A stretch of 64,000 bases of DNA from Thermohalobaculum sp965247385 (GTDB lineage: Bacteria > Pseudomonadota > Alphaproteobacteria > Rhodobacterales > Rhodobacteraceae), in the NCBI GenBank assembly GCA_965247385.1, contig CBDFHG010000005.1, positions 1-64,000 of the forward strand. The letters run 5' to 3'. Position numbers and translations under genes: made by a program. How positions within the stretch are numbered: the stretch's first letter is position 1; each line of letters opens with the position of its first letter. Below, one piece after another: positions 42,090 to 51,282 of the stretch. A model generated the notes under the pieces. The model searched no databases. It was not told the origin of the DNA and saw only the letters and a program-made list of their open reading frames with translations.

Positions 42090-42318
42090 TCTTGGTGTTG
42101 TTTCTCGCGGCCAGATCGGCTGGGCGGTCAGCAACCGCCTGAAACGGGACCTTGCCATTCGCGCCCTGATATGGCCGCCGCCCTGCGCCAACCGCCGCCA
42201 GGGTGCATTCACCACAGCGATCGCGGCAGCCAGTACTGCTCGGGCGACTATCAGAAAAGCCTCAAGAAACACGGCTTCCTGGTCTCGATGAGCGGCAAGG
42301 GAAACTGCTACGAGCGAG
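42090..42318 (+). pseudogene. IS3-family OrfB fragment
   Basis: It reads GWAVSNRLKRDLAIRAL then, after a one-base deletion near 42168, AAALRQPPPGCIHHSDRGSQ and KSLKKHGFLVSMSGKGNCY. This is the middle of an IS3 integrase core. It is cut on the right by an IS30 end. Confidence 0.8.
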
Positions 42319-42570
42319 TCTTGTCGCGCCATTGGTCCGAGCGACAATGGCGAGCGCCGTCGGAGGCTGTTTCGCCGCAACTCGCGGCCGATTGTCGAAG
42401 TCGGTCGGCCCATCATGCGGCCAATCGCGCTGCGAGATATCCCGCCTGCATGCAGGCGGCCAATCTCGATACGATCATCAAGATCGAGTTGGTCATAGTG
42501 CTTGCCCATCGCAACTCCGGAGCATACCAGTGTTGCACTTGGTTTGTGAATTTAGCGCCTGGTGGCTCGA
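42319..42570 (-). pseudogene. IS30-family N-terminal fragment with terminal repeat
   Basis: The minus strand from 42509 gives MGKHYDQLDLDDRIEIGRLH and ISRSAIGRMMGRPTSTIGREL, the IS30 helix-turn-helix. The end ATTCACAAACCAAGTGCAAC (42535-42554) is the same terminal repeat as the IS30 copy at 62512. Confidence 0.8.
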
Positions 42571-42571
42571 A

Positions 42572-44059
42572 CTAAGTGCGCCGCAACCAATGCGGAATGC
42601 CACCGGCCACAGGTTCTGATTCTCTTCCAGTATCTGGCGGGACGTCTATGGTAATGGGAGATTGCGTTGCTAGTTCTGGTTCGGTCGGCTGTTGAGGTTC
42701 CTTGTCCAGTTCGGGGTCCGGTTCCATCGTCTCAGCAATTTTCGGAGGTGGGGCGACCCAGGCTTGGAGACGCTGACCAACCTGCTGGTAGAACTCAGGA
42801 ACGGCTGTCTCAATGCCCTCGATGAAGGTACGCGCGCCGGACATCTTTCCGGCAAGGTCACGGACCAACTGAACCTCAAATGCATTTGGTTTGAGGCCTG
42901 GGAAACCTGCTTCGAGCAATTGTGGATCAGCTCTCGCCTCCTCTAAACCGCAATGGGTGCGCGCGGAACGCCCCGGCCAAACCGTGCTCACGAATACCTC
43001 GGAAGCGCTCGATCCACCAAGCTGCCTGAGAATCCAATTGGTCCTGGCACGAGCAGTCTTCTTGTCCTTTGGAGCGTCTATCCGCATGCCGCAGGTCACC
43101 ACGCGCCGCCGCAGGTCCACGGATATCTCAAGGGGAGCGGCAGCGTCGGGAATATCCAATTTACAGTCCAACGTGGCTGTCTTCGCCAGTTGATCACTGT
43201 CATCCTTCAGGCGCAGTGCGGGGTCGTTCTTGTGCTTGTTGGTCAAACGGAGTGTCACATCGCGTTCGACCAGTCGGCTCATAATCAGTGCAAGGTCACG
43301 GGTCTCCTGGTGCCATGCAGCCACCGAATTGGTAACCTCCGGCTTGGTCTTGGCCAGCGCCCCGCCGCTTCTGACCTTGAGTACAAGCTCCTTCCATTCC
43401 GGGTTCATGCGATCAAAGCCGAACACCCCGACGCTCGCATGTTCGAAGTACCGGACCATTTCATCAAGAACAAAACGTTGGGCGTGGGAAGTGAAGTTGC
43501 CTTCCATGGCGACAAGGGTTGCCTGAGTGAGAATATGCATCCAGGACCAGTGGTACAACTCAACCCCGCGCATCACGGACCTTGGCAAGATAACTGGATG
43601 GTGGGTTGGGAGTGCGGCAAACTGATTGGAAACTGTGATGACAGCATCAATTCGATTAAGCTTAGCCAGTTGAAGGTATGCCCCGATCTGGTCGGCACTC
43701 AGTTGCGCCCGGCCTATCTTTGCCTCAACGAGGGCGCTCCAGGACCGGCTGCCGACTTTCACGACAATCAGTCCATCTGGACGAAGTCTGCTTCCCTCTG
43801 GTTTTACATTCGGAACAACTTCTGTGTAACAACGGACAGTTGCCCGCCTGCCGAGGCGCTGTCCCAACCCACCTAATAACGCTTGGCTCAACGGATCGAC
43901 CGTCATCATTCCTGCCAATAGGATTGCCGCGGCTCTGTTCTCTTTGCTGGTATCGGCGACCACGGGTATTAAGCGCACCGGTTCCCCAGATTGAAGGATA
44001 TCTGGCAGGTAGTGCATTGCAAATTCCCCGAGAGCTAACCGATATTTTTGGGGTGGCAT
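42572..44059 (-). CDS. PD-(D/E)XK nuclease-like protein, candidate defence gene
   Basis: A 495-residue protein. Residues about 80-130 show a nuclease core: SRLRPDGLIVVKVG (D95), ALVEAKIG (E112, K114) and DQIGAYLQLAKLNRID (Q124), the PD-(D/E)XK order. The remainder (about 160-400) has no motif I recognise, and the tail after about residue 440 is proline/glutamate-rich. Its ATG overlaps the stop of a 25-codon ORF (TGATG). It sits between IS30 and IS21/IS66 fragments, at lower GC than the chromosomal genes. A role in restriction or anti-phage defence is inferred from fold and context only. Confidence 0.7.
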   Translation of the reverse strand: MPPQKYRLALGEFAMHYLPDILQSGEPVRLIPVVADTSKENRAAAILLAGMMTVDPLSQALLGGLGQRLGRRATVRCYTEVVPNVKPEGSRLRPDGLIVVKVGSRSWSALVEAKIGRAQLSADQIGAYLQLAKLNRIDAVITVSNQFAALPTHHPVILPRSVMRGVELYHWSWMHILTQATLVAMEGNFTSHAQRFVLDEMVRYFEHASVGVFGFDRMNPEWKELVLKVRSGGALAKTKPEVTNSVAAWHQETRDLALIMSRLVERDVTLRLTNKHKNDPALRLKDDSDQLAKTATLDCKLDIPDAAAPLEISVDLRRRVVTCGMRIDAPKDKKTARARTNWILRQLGGSSASEVFVSTVWPGRSARTHCGLEEARADPQLLEAGFPGLKPNAFEVQLVRDLAGKMSGARTFIEGIETAVPEFYQQVGQRLQAWVAPPPKIAETMEPDPELDKEPQQPTEPELATQSPITIDVPPDTGRESEPVAGGIPHWLRRT

Positions 44060-44136
44060 CAGGCGGCGCTTTGATTGTTCTGATTTAGCTGTTCGATTCC
44101 GTCACTGAATTTGACACCGGTGATGAGTTTTGGCAA
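44059..44136 (-). CDS. 25-codon ORF translationally coupled to the nuclease gene
   Basis: TTG start after GAGGA, encoding MPKLITGVKFSDGIEQLN and ending QSAA; its TGA overlaps the nuclease ATG by one base. A related frame exists at 23324-23410. The palindrome GTGTTACTAACAC (44142-44154 region) lies just upstream and could be an operator. Leader peptide or small protein; unknown. Confidence 0.5.
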   Translation of the reverse strand: MPKLITGVKFSDGIEQLNQNNQSAA

Positions 44137-44156
44137 TTGATTTTTCCTCGTGTTAG

Positions 44157-44420
44157 TAACACATAAACTGTCCGGCCGGTAGAGCCTTACGTTTATGCCG
44201 AATGGAAGCAGAGCCGGGCCGGAAGCGCATCAAAGCCGCCTGTGCACGGGCAACCGAGATCAACGCCCGATCCTGCTCATCCCTGCATTCCATACTCAAG
44301 AATGGTCTGGATCGCCAACCTCGACACCACGCCACGGACGAGCCCGCGATCACCCATCCCAACATCCGTGGCGCAGAATACTTCCACTGAAGAGGAGGGG
44401 GTATGAATGCTTTGTGAGCG
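44157..44420 (+). pseudogene. IS21-family IstA C-terminal fragment and start of IstB
   Basis: It reads RKRIKAACARATEINARSCS then LHSILKNGLDRQPR and ITHPNIRGAEYFH with TGA, the typical IstA ending. AGAGGAGGGGG and ATGAAT follow, where istB should start, but the frame stops after four codons. AAACTGTCCGG at 44160 also appears at 51123 and may be an IS21-type end. Confidence 0.65.
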
Positions 44421-44623
44421 ACCAAACGCCCTGAATTTGCCAGGAGATTTGGGGAGGCGGATAGGTCTCAGGCTGAATCGCGTTTTAGGGCATTGCGACC
44501 CTGTAGAGGAGCTTAGCCTTCGCCTGTTTCCGAACCGCCCACGTAAGGCCCGGTTTTGGCCGGTGACCTTGGATAGGAGCCTGGTTTGGCCGTTCACGCC
44601 CCTTTCGGGGCTCCGCCTCCTAA

Positions 44624-45119
44624 CAACGGGAGTGATGATTTTGTTGTGCCGAACAGGCCTCCGAGAGTCCAGACCTTCGCCCTGTGCCCGCGCCCTGTGC
44701 CCGGCCATCACATCGCCAACCACCTGGCCCGCCCGGCTCATCCGGGCCTGGTGCACGACCGGGTCCGGACTGAGGAAGACCCATTGATAGCTGTTGAGCG
44801 CCTCAATGCGGCTGCCGGTCTCATCGGAGGCGAGCATCTCGGCACGGCGCCGGCGCGCGATGATGGCCGGCTTTTGCGCGGCAAAGGGTTTGTCGCTGCG
44901 GGCCGGCATCCTGGCCCGCGCGCCCGGGCTGATCTTGAGCCCGAATACATCCTCGAACAGGGCGCTCAGCCGGGCGAATGACAGCGCCTGGAAGGTCTTC
45001 AGATAAAGCGCGACCATGCCGGCGCGGTTCGAATGGCGCGCCGGTGGCGGGGCTGGGCAATGAGGCGTCGACACGGGCTGCGCATTCCGGGCCCGGCAAT
45101 GGCGGCACCTGACCGTCAA
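44624..45119 (-). pseudogene. IS66 TnpC fragment
   Basis: The minus strand carries MVALYLKTFQALSFARLSAL, FEDVFGLKIS, AEMLASDETGSRIEALN and YQWVFLSPDPVVHQARMSRA. This is the region around the first catalytic aspartate of IS66 TnpC. Both ends are missing; 44421-44623 is non-coding. Confidence 0.75.
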
Positions 45120-45253
45120 ACGCAGGTGACGGCGCAGATTTTGGTCAAAATCTGACAGGCACGTTTACACAATAAATCTGATGCGTCGGATGTTCGGCAC
45201 TGGATTGGCTCCAACAGGCTTTTGAGACGCGCACATAACCGATCAACAAGGTA

Positions 45254-45658
45254 TCATCCTCCACCAAGCAGCACCTGATGCATAACGCGGCCAGGCAACA
45301 GCGTGAACAAGCCTGTCAGTACCAGAGCTAAGAAAAAGAGATATCGCATGATCGTACGATGGCGTCGGATATCTCCCTGTCTGACGGCCCTAATGGCCAG
45401 CCACAGGCTGACCAAAACCACCGGGATAAGCAGATGGAGTGGGGAGAACTGCCCCCAAATCTTCAATTCATGGATAAACGGGGCTGTGATGGCAGTGCCA
45501 GCCATCAGGCCAACCCAGATGTACCCAACGATCCGATGAAGGCTTGTCCCCTTGGCTGAAATCATCTGGGCGGTTCCGAGGGCGAGCGCAGCCATCGCCA
45601 TTATTGCATGCGGTGGGATAGGAAATTTTGTGATCCACAGATACGAGAATTCTATCAT
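45254..45658 (-). CDS. DUF2306-like membrane protein
   Basis: A 134-residue protein with about four transmembrane helices (PPHAIMAMAALALGTAQMI, VGLMAGTAITAPFIHEL, LIPVVLVSLWLAIRAV, YLFFLALVLTGLFTLL). HRIVGYIWVGLM, the HRxxGY pattern of DUF2306 proteins, is present. The ATG at 45658 is native. The frame is open ten codons further into IS1380 copy 2, whose end lies only 13 bases upstream, so the original promoter has been displaced. Confidence 0.8.
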   Translation of the reverse strand: MIEFSYLWITKFPIPPHAIMAMAALALGTAQMISAKGTSLHRIVGYIWVGLMAGTAITAPFIHELKIWGQFSPLHLLIPVVLVSLWLAIRAVRQGDIRRHRTIMRYLFFLALVLTGLFTLLPGRVMHQVLLGGG

Positions 45659-45671
45659 GCGTCGATGCTCT

Positions 45672-47520
45672 CCCTGATTCTGGATCAAAAAAGTTGAAAT
45701 TCCCCGTTGTCTTTGAATCTAAAGGGATTTATGATGGTTTTTGCGATTAACTCCATCACCAACGGGGTGAAAATAACATGGCACAGGGCGTTCTTCCTTT
45801 CGAGTACGAAAGCGAACCGGGCAGCAGCGATCTGACGGGTTTTGCCGGGATTGGTGTTTACCTTGATTTGATTGAGGCATCGGGACTGGCGGCTGCGGTG
45901 CGGCGCGAGGTGCGGGTGGCGGGGCGGCAGGGCTGGCTGGATGTGCAGATGATCATCACGGTGATCGCACTCAATCTGTGCGGGGGTGATCGGGTCGAGG
46001 ATCTGGAACGCCTGGAGGCGGACGCCGGCTTTGCCGCGACCATGGATGCGGTTGAGCGGCGGCTGTTGGTGCGCCGGGAACGGCGGCAACTGAAGAGCCG
46101 GTTTCGGCGCGGTCGCGGGCGCAGCGTGCCTTCGCCGTCGGCTCTGTCGGGCTGGTTGGAACGCTTCCACGACGCAGGCCAGGAAGATCTGCGGGAGGCC
46201 GGGCGTGCCTTCATCCCGCGCCCGTCGGCGGGTCTGCCTGGTCTGCAGCGTGTCAATCAGGCGCTGGTGTCATTTCTGCAGCACCATCGCAGGCAGGGCT
46301 CGGCGACGCTGGACATGGACGCGACGCTGGTGCAGAGCCACAAGCGCCAGGCGGAATACTGCTACAAGAAGTTCAAGGCCTGTCAGCCGTTGAACACCTG
46401 GTGGGCGGAACAGCAGGTGATCGTGCATTCCGAGTTCCGCGACGGCAATGTGCCGGCTGGCTATCGGCAGTTGCAGGTGTTGCAGGCCTCGCTGGCGGCG
46501 CTGCCTGGGGGCGTGGACAAGGTCTATCTGCGCTCGGACACGGCGGGTTATCAGAAGGATCTACTGCTCTGTTGTGGCGAGGGCCGGGACAAGGTTTTCG
46601 GGGTGATCGAGTTTGCCGTCAGCGCCAACGTGACGGCGGAGTTCCGGCGTGCCGCCCTGGCCGTGCCGGAGGCCGAGTGGCGACCGCTGGATCGTGTTTT
46701 CGACAGGCAACGCCACGAGACCGGCCAGGAGTGGGCGGAGGTCTGCCATGTACCGAGTTGGGCGGGCGAGAGCAAGACGCGGGCGGATTACCGCTTCCTG
46801 GCGATCCGGGAGCCGCTGGAACAGTTGGAGCCTGGCGATGGGGATCAGTTGCCGTTCCCGACCGCGGCGTTTGCCTCGAAGGGGGCGCAGCAAGCTGTTC
46901 GCCCTGGTCACCAACCGTGATCTGCCGGGCGATGCGGTGATCTGGTGGTCCCGGGAGCGCTGTGGCAAGAGCGAGGAAGTTCACGCGGTGATGGAAGCAC
47001 GACCTGGCTGGCGGCACCCTGCCCTCGGGTCTGTTCGGAGCCAATGCGGCCTGGTGGGCGATCATGGTGCTGGCGCATGATTTGAACGCGGTGATGAAGC
47101 AACTGGTTCCGGGACCGGCCTGGGTGGCACGGCGGATGAAGGCCTTGCGCCTGGCTCTGATCGCCCTGCCTGGCCGGGTGATCCGTCATGCGCGGCGGCT
47201 GATCATCCGTTTGGGGAGCGAAGCGGGGCTCGATCTGGTGCTGAGCGCCAGGCGGAAGATCCTGGCCCTGGCGCGCGGCCCGACCTGACGGCTCCAGCCT
47301 GCCACGATATCCTTGCTGAAGTGCGATGCCGGCTCCCGGCCAGGGCTTCGCTTGGCCAACGGACAGGCGCGGGACCCGCAAAACGCGTGGCCACCTTGAG
47401 AATATCTCCTCGAGCGCGAAATCCGCGGGAGTGGTGCCCGGGCGCGGGGCGAAAACCCCACAACGGCACCCATCGCCGCCCCTGCCGAGGCGCGTCAGGG
47501 ATTTAGTTCGGGAATCCTGG
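45672..47520 (+). mobile_element. IS1380-family element, copy 2 (defective)
   Basis: An 1849-base element with the same ends as copy 1 and a 4-base target duplication CTCT (45668-45671 and 47521-47524). It separates the DUF2306-like gene from the DinJ/YafQ-like pair. Confidence 0.92.
45778..47288 (+). pseudogene. IS1380 transposase, copy 2, frameshifted
   Basis: It is open for 380 residues (GVLPFEYESEPGSSDLTGFA, TLDMDATLVQSHKRQ, YLRSDTAGYQKD). A one-base insertion near 46880 gives SKGAQQAVRP and a premature stop. A second one-base insertion lies near 46993. Both are identical to those in copy 1, so the lesions predate the last movement of these copies. Confidence 0.92.
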
Positions 47521-47543
47521 CTCTCTTGAACGCTTGTCCAGTG

Positions 47544-47567
47544 TTCCCAAATGTGCCACAATGGGAA
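47544..47567. promoter_or_regulatory. Operator-like palindrome of the DinJ/YafQ-like operon
   Basis: TTCCCA and TGGGAA separated by 12 bases end two bases before the antitoxin ATG. Such palindromes are the usual autoregulation sites of toxin-antitoxin operons. Confidence 0.55.
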
Positions 47568-47568
47568 T

Positions 47569-47844
47569 ATGGATACGAGAGTACATACACGCATTGATGC
47601 TGACCTCAAAGCAGAAGGTGATGCTTTGCTCAAACAGCTTGGGATGACCAGTGCGGAGTTAATCCGAATGACCTACCGCCAGTTGGTTATGAGAAAGGGC
47701 CTGCCTTTTGACGTGAAAATACCGAACGCCGAAACCATCGAATCTTTCAACGAAGACCTGAGTAAAAAAAAGGCACTATCAGCAACCGACTTTAAAACCA
47801 AATATCAGAAGCTTGCAGATGAAATCGGTCAAGGAAACCAATAA
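47569..47844 (+). CDS. RelB/DinJ-family antitoxin
   Basis: A 91-residue protein with the ribbon-helix-helix start TRVHTRIDADLKAEGDALL, then GMTSAELIRMTYRQLV and KGLPFDVKIPN, the DinJ pattern. The downstream tail (FKTKYQKLADEIG) would wrap the toxin. The ATG at 47569 is used rather than one six codons upstream, which lies inside the operator. It overlaps the toxin gene by 26 bases. The gene is AT-rich compared with its surroundings. Confidence 0.87.
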   Translation: MDTRVHTRIDADLKAEGDALLKQLGMTSAELIRMTYRQLVMRKGLPFDVKIPNAETIESFNEDLSKKKALSATDFKTKYQKLADEIGQGNQ

Positions 47845-48091
47845 ATTCTCAAAAGATTTCAAGCGAATGATTAGAAGGGGTAAGAATCCCTCTAAACTGT
47901 TTGAAATACTTGATGATTTGGTACTAGATAATAACTTGCCAAACCGTTGCCACCCTCACAAGCTCATCGGTAATTACGCCGAAAAGTTGGAATGCCACAT
48001 AGAACCCGACTGGCTTTTAGTTTACGAAAATACCGATGAGCTTGTCACTCTCCACAGAACAGGAACGCACTCGGATTTATTCAACAAGTAA
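47819..48091 (+). CDS. RelE/YafQ-family toxin
   Basis: A 90-residue mRNA interferase. HKLIGNYAEKLECHIEPDWL and LLVYENTDELVTLHRTGTHS, then DLF, match YafQ, whose active-site histidines lie in these segments (last one in RTGTHSDLF). It is complete and paired with the antitoxin just upstream. The module lies between IS1380 copy 2 and IS1182-like copy 2. Confidence 0.88.
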   Translation: MKSVKETNKFSKDFKRMIRRGKNPSKLFEILDDLVLDNNLPNRCHPHKLIGNYAEKLECHIEPDWLLVYENTDELVTLHRTGTHSDLFNK

Positions 48092-48120
48092 ACGGTGGTT
48101 TTTCGAGGCTGTTCCCCTAT

Positions 48121-49606
48121 CAACCCGTTGACGAAGTCGGCACTGGACGCGAGCGGCCTGGTCTGATTCTTTGATATTCTGATTTGACCGGGAGGTTCGC
48201 CGATGTCGATGGGACTGCAGAAGGATCGTCAGGGTGATTTGATGGTGGGCTGGGCGGAGATGCCGCGCTCGCCGGGTCATGTGTTTTACGACCGTCTTCA
48301 GTCGGTCCTGATTGAGGGCGGCTTCGACGACTTCGTCGAGGCGACCTGCCGGTGCTATTACGCGGCCAGGACGGGAGCGCCTTCGGTGCCGCCGGGGCGC
48401 TATTTCCGCATGCATCTGGTGGGCTGTTTCGAGGGCATCGACTCTGAGCGCGGGCTGGAATGGCGCTGCTCGGATTCGCTGTCGCTGCGGGAGTTTCTGC
48501 GGCTGGAGAGCCGGGATCGTGTGCCGGACCATTCCTGGCTGTCGAAGACCCGCACGCGCCTGCCCCACGAGGTGCACGCGATGGTCTTCGACCGGGTTCT
48601 GGCGCTGATCGCCGAGGCGGGTCTGGTGAAGGGCGACCGCATCGGGGTGGATGCCTCGACCATGGAGGCCAACGCGGCGCTGCGCAACATCGTGCGGCGC
48701 GACACGGGTGAGGGCTACCGGGAGATGCTGGAGCATCTGGCCCAGGAGAGCGGCATCGAGACGCCCACGGCCGAGGACCTGGCGCGTCTGGACCGCAAGC
48801 GCAAGGGCAAGAAGCTCTCGAACCAGGATCGGGTTTCCAGGAGCGACCCCGAGGCCAGGGTCGCCAGGATGAAGGACGCCGCGACCCATCTGGCCTACAA
48901 GCCCGAGCACGCGGTGGATCTGGACACCGGGGCGGTGGTGGCGGCCGAGTTGCACCCAGCCGATGAGGGCGACACCACGACGCTTTTCAAGACCCTGGCG
49001 GCGGGCGCAGGCAAACCTCGAGGCGGTGGCTGCGGCACCGACGCCAGAGAGCCCGGCCGAATGCGTCACCGACAAGGGCGATCACTCACGGGCGGTCTTG
49101 AAGGCCCTGGACGACAGTCCCTGCAAGACCCGGCCCTGGAAGACCCGGATCGCCGCGCCCAGGCAGAAGGGCTTTTCGCGCTGGCGCGGTGACCAGGCGG
49201 CGCGCCGGGCGGTCCCCAACAACCGCGTGCGGCTCAAGTCCGCGCTCGCCCGCGAGGCCTTCAAGCGGCGCGCCGAGATCGTCGAGCGCTGCTTTGCCCA
49301 CAGCCTCGATCGCGGCGGCCTGCGCCGGACCTGGCGGCGCGGGCGCGAGAACCTGCACAAGCGATACCTGCTTCACGTCGCCGGCCACAACCTCTCGTTG
49401 CTGATGCGCCAACTCATCGGCACCGGCACCGCGCGCCAGGCCGTGGCGGGCGGATCTGGCGGTGTTTTCGTGCTTGTTGCGCCCTCTGGAGCCGTTCTGG
49501 TCGCTCGGACCGGCCTCATCGTCCCGGAGGATGGCGAAACCGCCGGCACCGCGTTATGTTTCGTCGTGGGGTGAAACCCGGTCAATGGCGACTTTTTCAA
49601 CGGGCT
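48121..49606 (+). mobile_element. IS1182-like element, copy 2 (defective)
   Basis: The ends CAACCCGTTGACGAAGTCGG and TTCAACGGGCTG match copy 1 at 26813-28303. Flanks are CTAT and CTAA, so no exact target duplication remains. It is inserted into the 5' part of the second IS1380-type element. Confidence 0.85.
48203..49574 (+). pseudogene. IS1182-like transposase, copy 2, frameshifted
   Basis: Nearly identical to the intact copy, but an extra base near 49005 shifts the frame (LAAGAGKPRGGG instead of LAAAEANLEAV). A 15-base insertion near 49128 gives CKTRPWKTR. The rest of the DDE domain is readable in the second frame to TGA at 49572. Confidence 0.9.
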
Positions 49607-50890
49607 GCTAAGGCTGTATTTTGACCGTCGACTCAAGCTTGAGTTGCACGGGTCCAGGGTCACTACTGACGCCGGTTTGCTTGCTTGCCGAGAGCTTGAT
49701 GCCTCCGTTGCACTTACTGAGATGGCTGGCGATGTTGTTGCCGACAGTCGTACCGGCAAGAACGGGCGGCATGGCATGGTCGGGCAGTTCCGCCAGTCCG
49801 TTTTTGGCCGTCCTGGTGGCGACGACGACGTGAACGACGCCGACCGTCTGGGCCGTGACCCCGCCATGCGTTGGATTGTTGGTGGTCATGCCATCAAGGG
49901 GCGGGCGGCATCTACCAGCCAGATGGGGCGCTTCGAGACGGAGGTTCTGGCCAGCGAGGAAAACCTCGCCGCGCCTGGTGATCTTTCCGGCCAATGGATG
50001 AGCGCGTTCATGACCGTTGCCGGCCGAAGAAGATCGTTCTCGACCTGGACAGCAGCGTCAGCCCGACCCATGGCGACCAGGAAGGAACGGCCGACAACGG
50101 TCACTTCGGCGGCACCTGCTATCATCCCCGGTTCCTGTTCAACCAGTTCGGCGCCCTGGAACGGTGCGCGCTGCGTCCCGGCAACGTTCACAGCGCCGAT
50201 GGCTGGCGCAAGGTGCTGGAGCCGGTCGTCGACCGATACCGGGACCGCAAGCTGCGGCGCTCCTTCCGCGCCGATGCCGCCTTCGCCTCGCCGCAGGTGT
50301 ACGAGTTGGTGGAAGACGAGGGCTTCCTGTACGCGATCCGTTTGCCGAAGAACCAGGTTCTTCTGGAAAGCATCGCGGCCCTGCTCACACGCCCCGTTGG
50401 CCGTCCGCCGAACCCTGTGCGGCGCGATTACGCCAGCTTCAGCTATCGGGCCGGAAGCTGGAGCAAAAAGCGCCGGGTGGTGGCCAAAGTCGAATGGCCC
50501 CCCGGCGCGCTGTTTCCCCGTGTCGGGTTCATCGTCACCAACCTGTCGCGACCGGCCGAGCGGGTGACATTGTTCTACAATCAGCGGGGCAAAGCGGGGC
50601 AGTACATCAGGGAAGGCAAGAACGCGATCAAATGGACGCGGCTGTCGTGTCGCAGGTTCCGCGACAACGCCGTGCGGCTGCAGCTTCACGCCCTCGCCTG
50701 CAATCTCGCCACCTTCATGCGGAGGCTGGCTTTGCCGAAGGAGGTCGAGCACTGGTCGCTGACCACGCTGCGGGAGAAGTTGGTAAAGATCGGTGCCAAG
50801 GTGGTCAGCCATGGCCGCTACGTCACGTTCCAGTTGGCCGAGGTGGCGGCCGGCGAGGGAACTGTTCCGGAAAATCTTGAGCCTGATTGA
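49607..50890 (+). pseudogene. Second IS1380-type transposase, frameshifted and 5'-truncated
   Basis: From 49616 it reads FDRRLKLELHGSRVTTDAG, LLACRELDASVALTEMAGDV and DRLGRDPAMRWIVGG, the start of a different IS1380 subgroup. The first residues are cut by IS1182-like copy 2. Near 50000 the frame changes to VLDLDSSVSPTHGDQEGT (the first aspartate), RADAAFASPQVYELVEDEG and IKWTRLSCRRFRDNAVRLQL, ending at 50888. Confidence 0.85.
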
Positions 50891-51235
50891 TGATCTGCGA
50901 CCAGGACCCGCCCCGGCGTAGGCCGGGGACATCGACAGCGAGGTGAAAACGACAGCAGGGGTGTGTCTGAATGGCGGCAAATCTGGCCAAATCGCCTTCC
51001 AACCGAGGGCTGATCTCCAAAATCAAGCCATCGGATGGCTGCAAAGGGAATACAGTTCCCTCGACGGGGGTACGGGGGTATGATCTCCACAAACCTGGAA
51101 GTCATCCGGGAAATGTCGGATAAACTGTCCGGTCTTGCAGCACATGATCTGTCCGGTTTTCATAGTGCCCCGAGGAGGGGTGGTTCACAAACAGAGGCGC
51201 TTGCCAATTCCATCCCCATGTCCGAAATTGACGCT
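50891..51235. other. Non-coding tail of the transposon region
   Basis: It contains a GCCCCGGCGTAGGCCGGGG-like hairpin near 50911 that could terminate the transposase transcript. TGTCGGATAAACTGTCCGG at about 51115-51133 resembles an IS21-type end also seen at 44157. I see no gene. Confidence 0.4.
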
Positions 51236-51250
51236 GCGATACGGTATCGC
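51236..51250. promoter_or_regulatory. Operator-like palindrome upstream of the OYE gene
   Basis: GCGATACGGTATCGC is a perfect 15-base palindrome 33 bases before the ATG of the reductase gene. It resembles a binding site for a dimeric repressor; no repressor gene remains next to it. Confidence 0.45.
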
Positions 51251-51282
51251 TTCAACAGCGTATCCCCCGGGAGAAATACCGC

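Noticed and set aside
44277..44620. Extension of the IS66 minus-strand frame beyond the homologous part
   Set aside because: After about residue 165 the frame runs through unrelated DNA and the IS21 fragment; no IS66 similarity remains.
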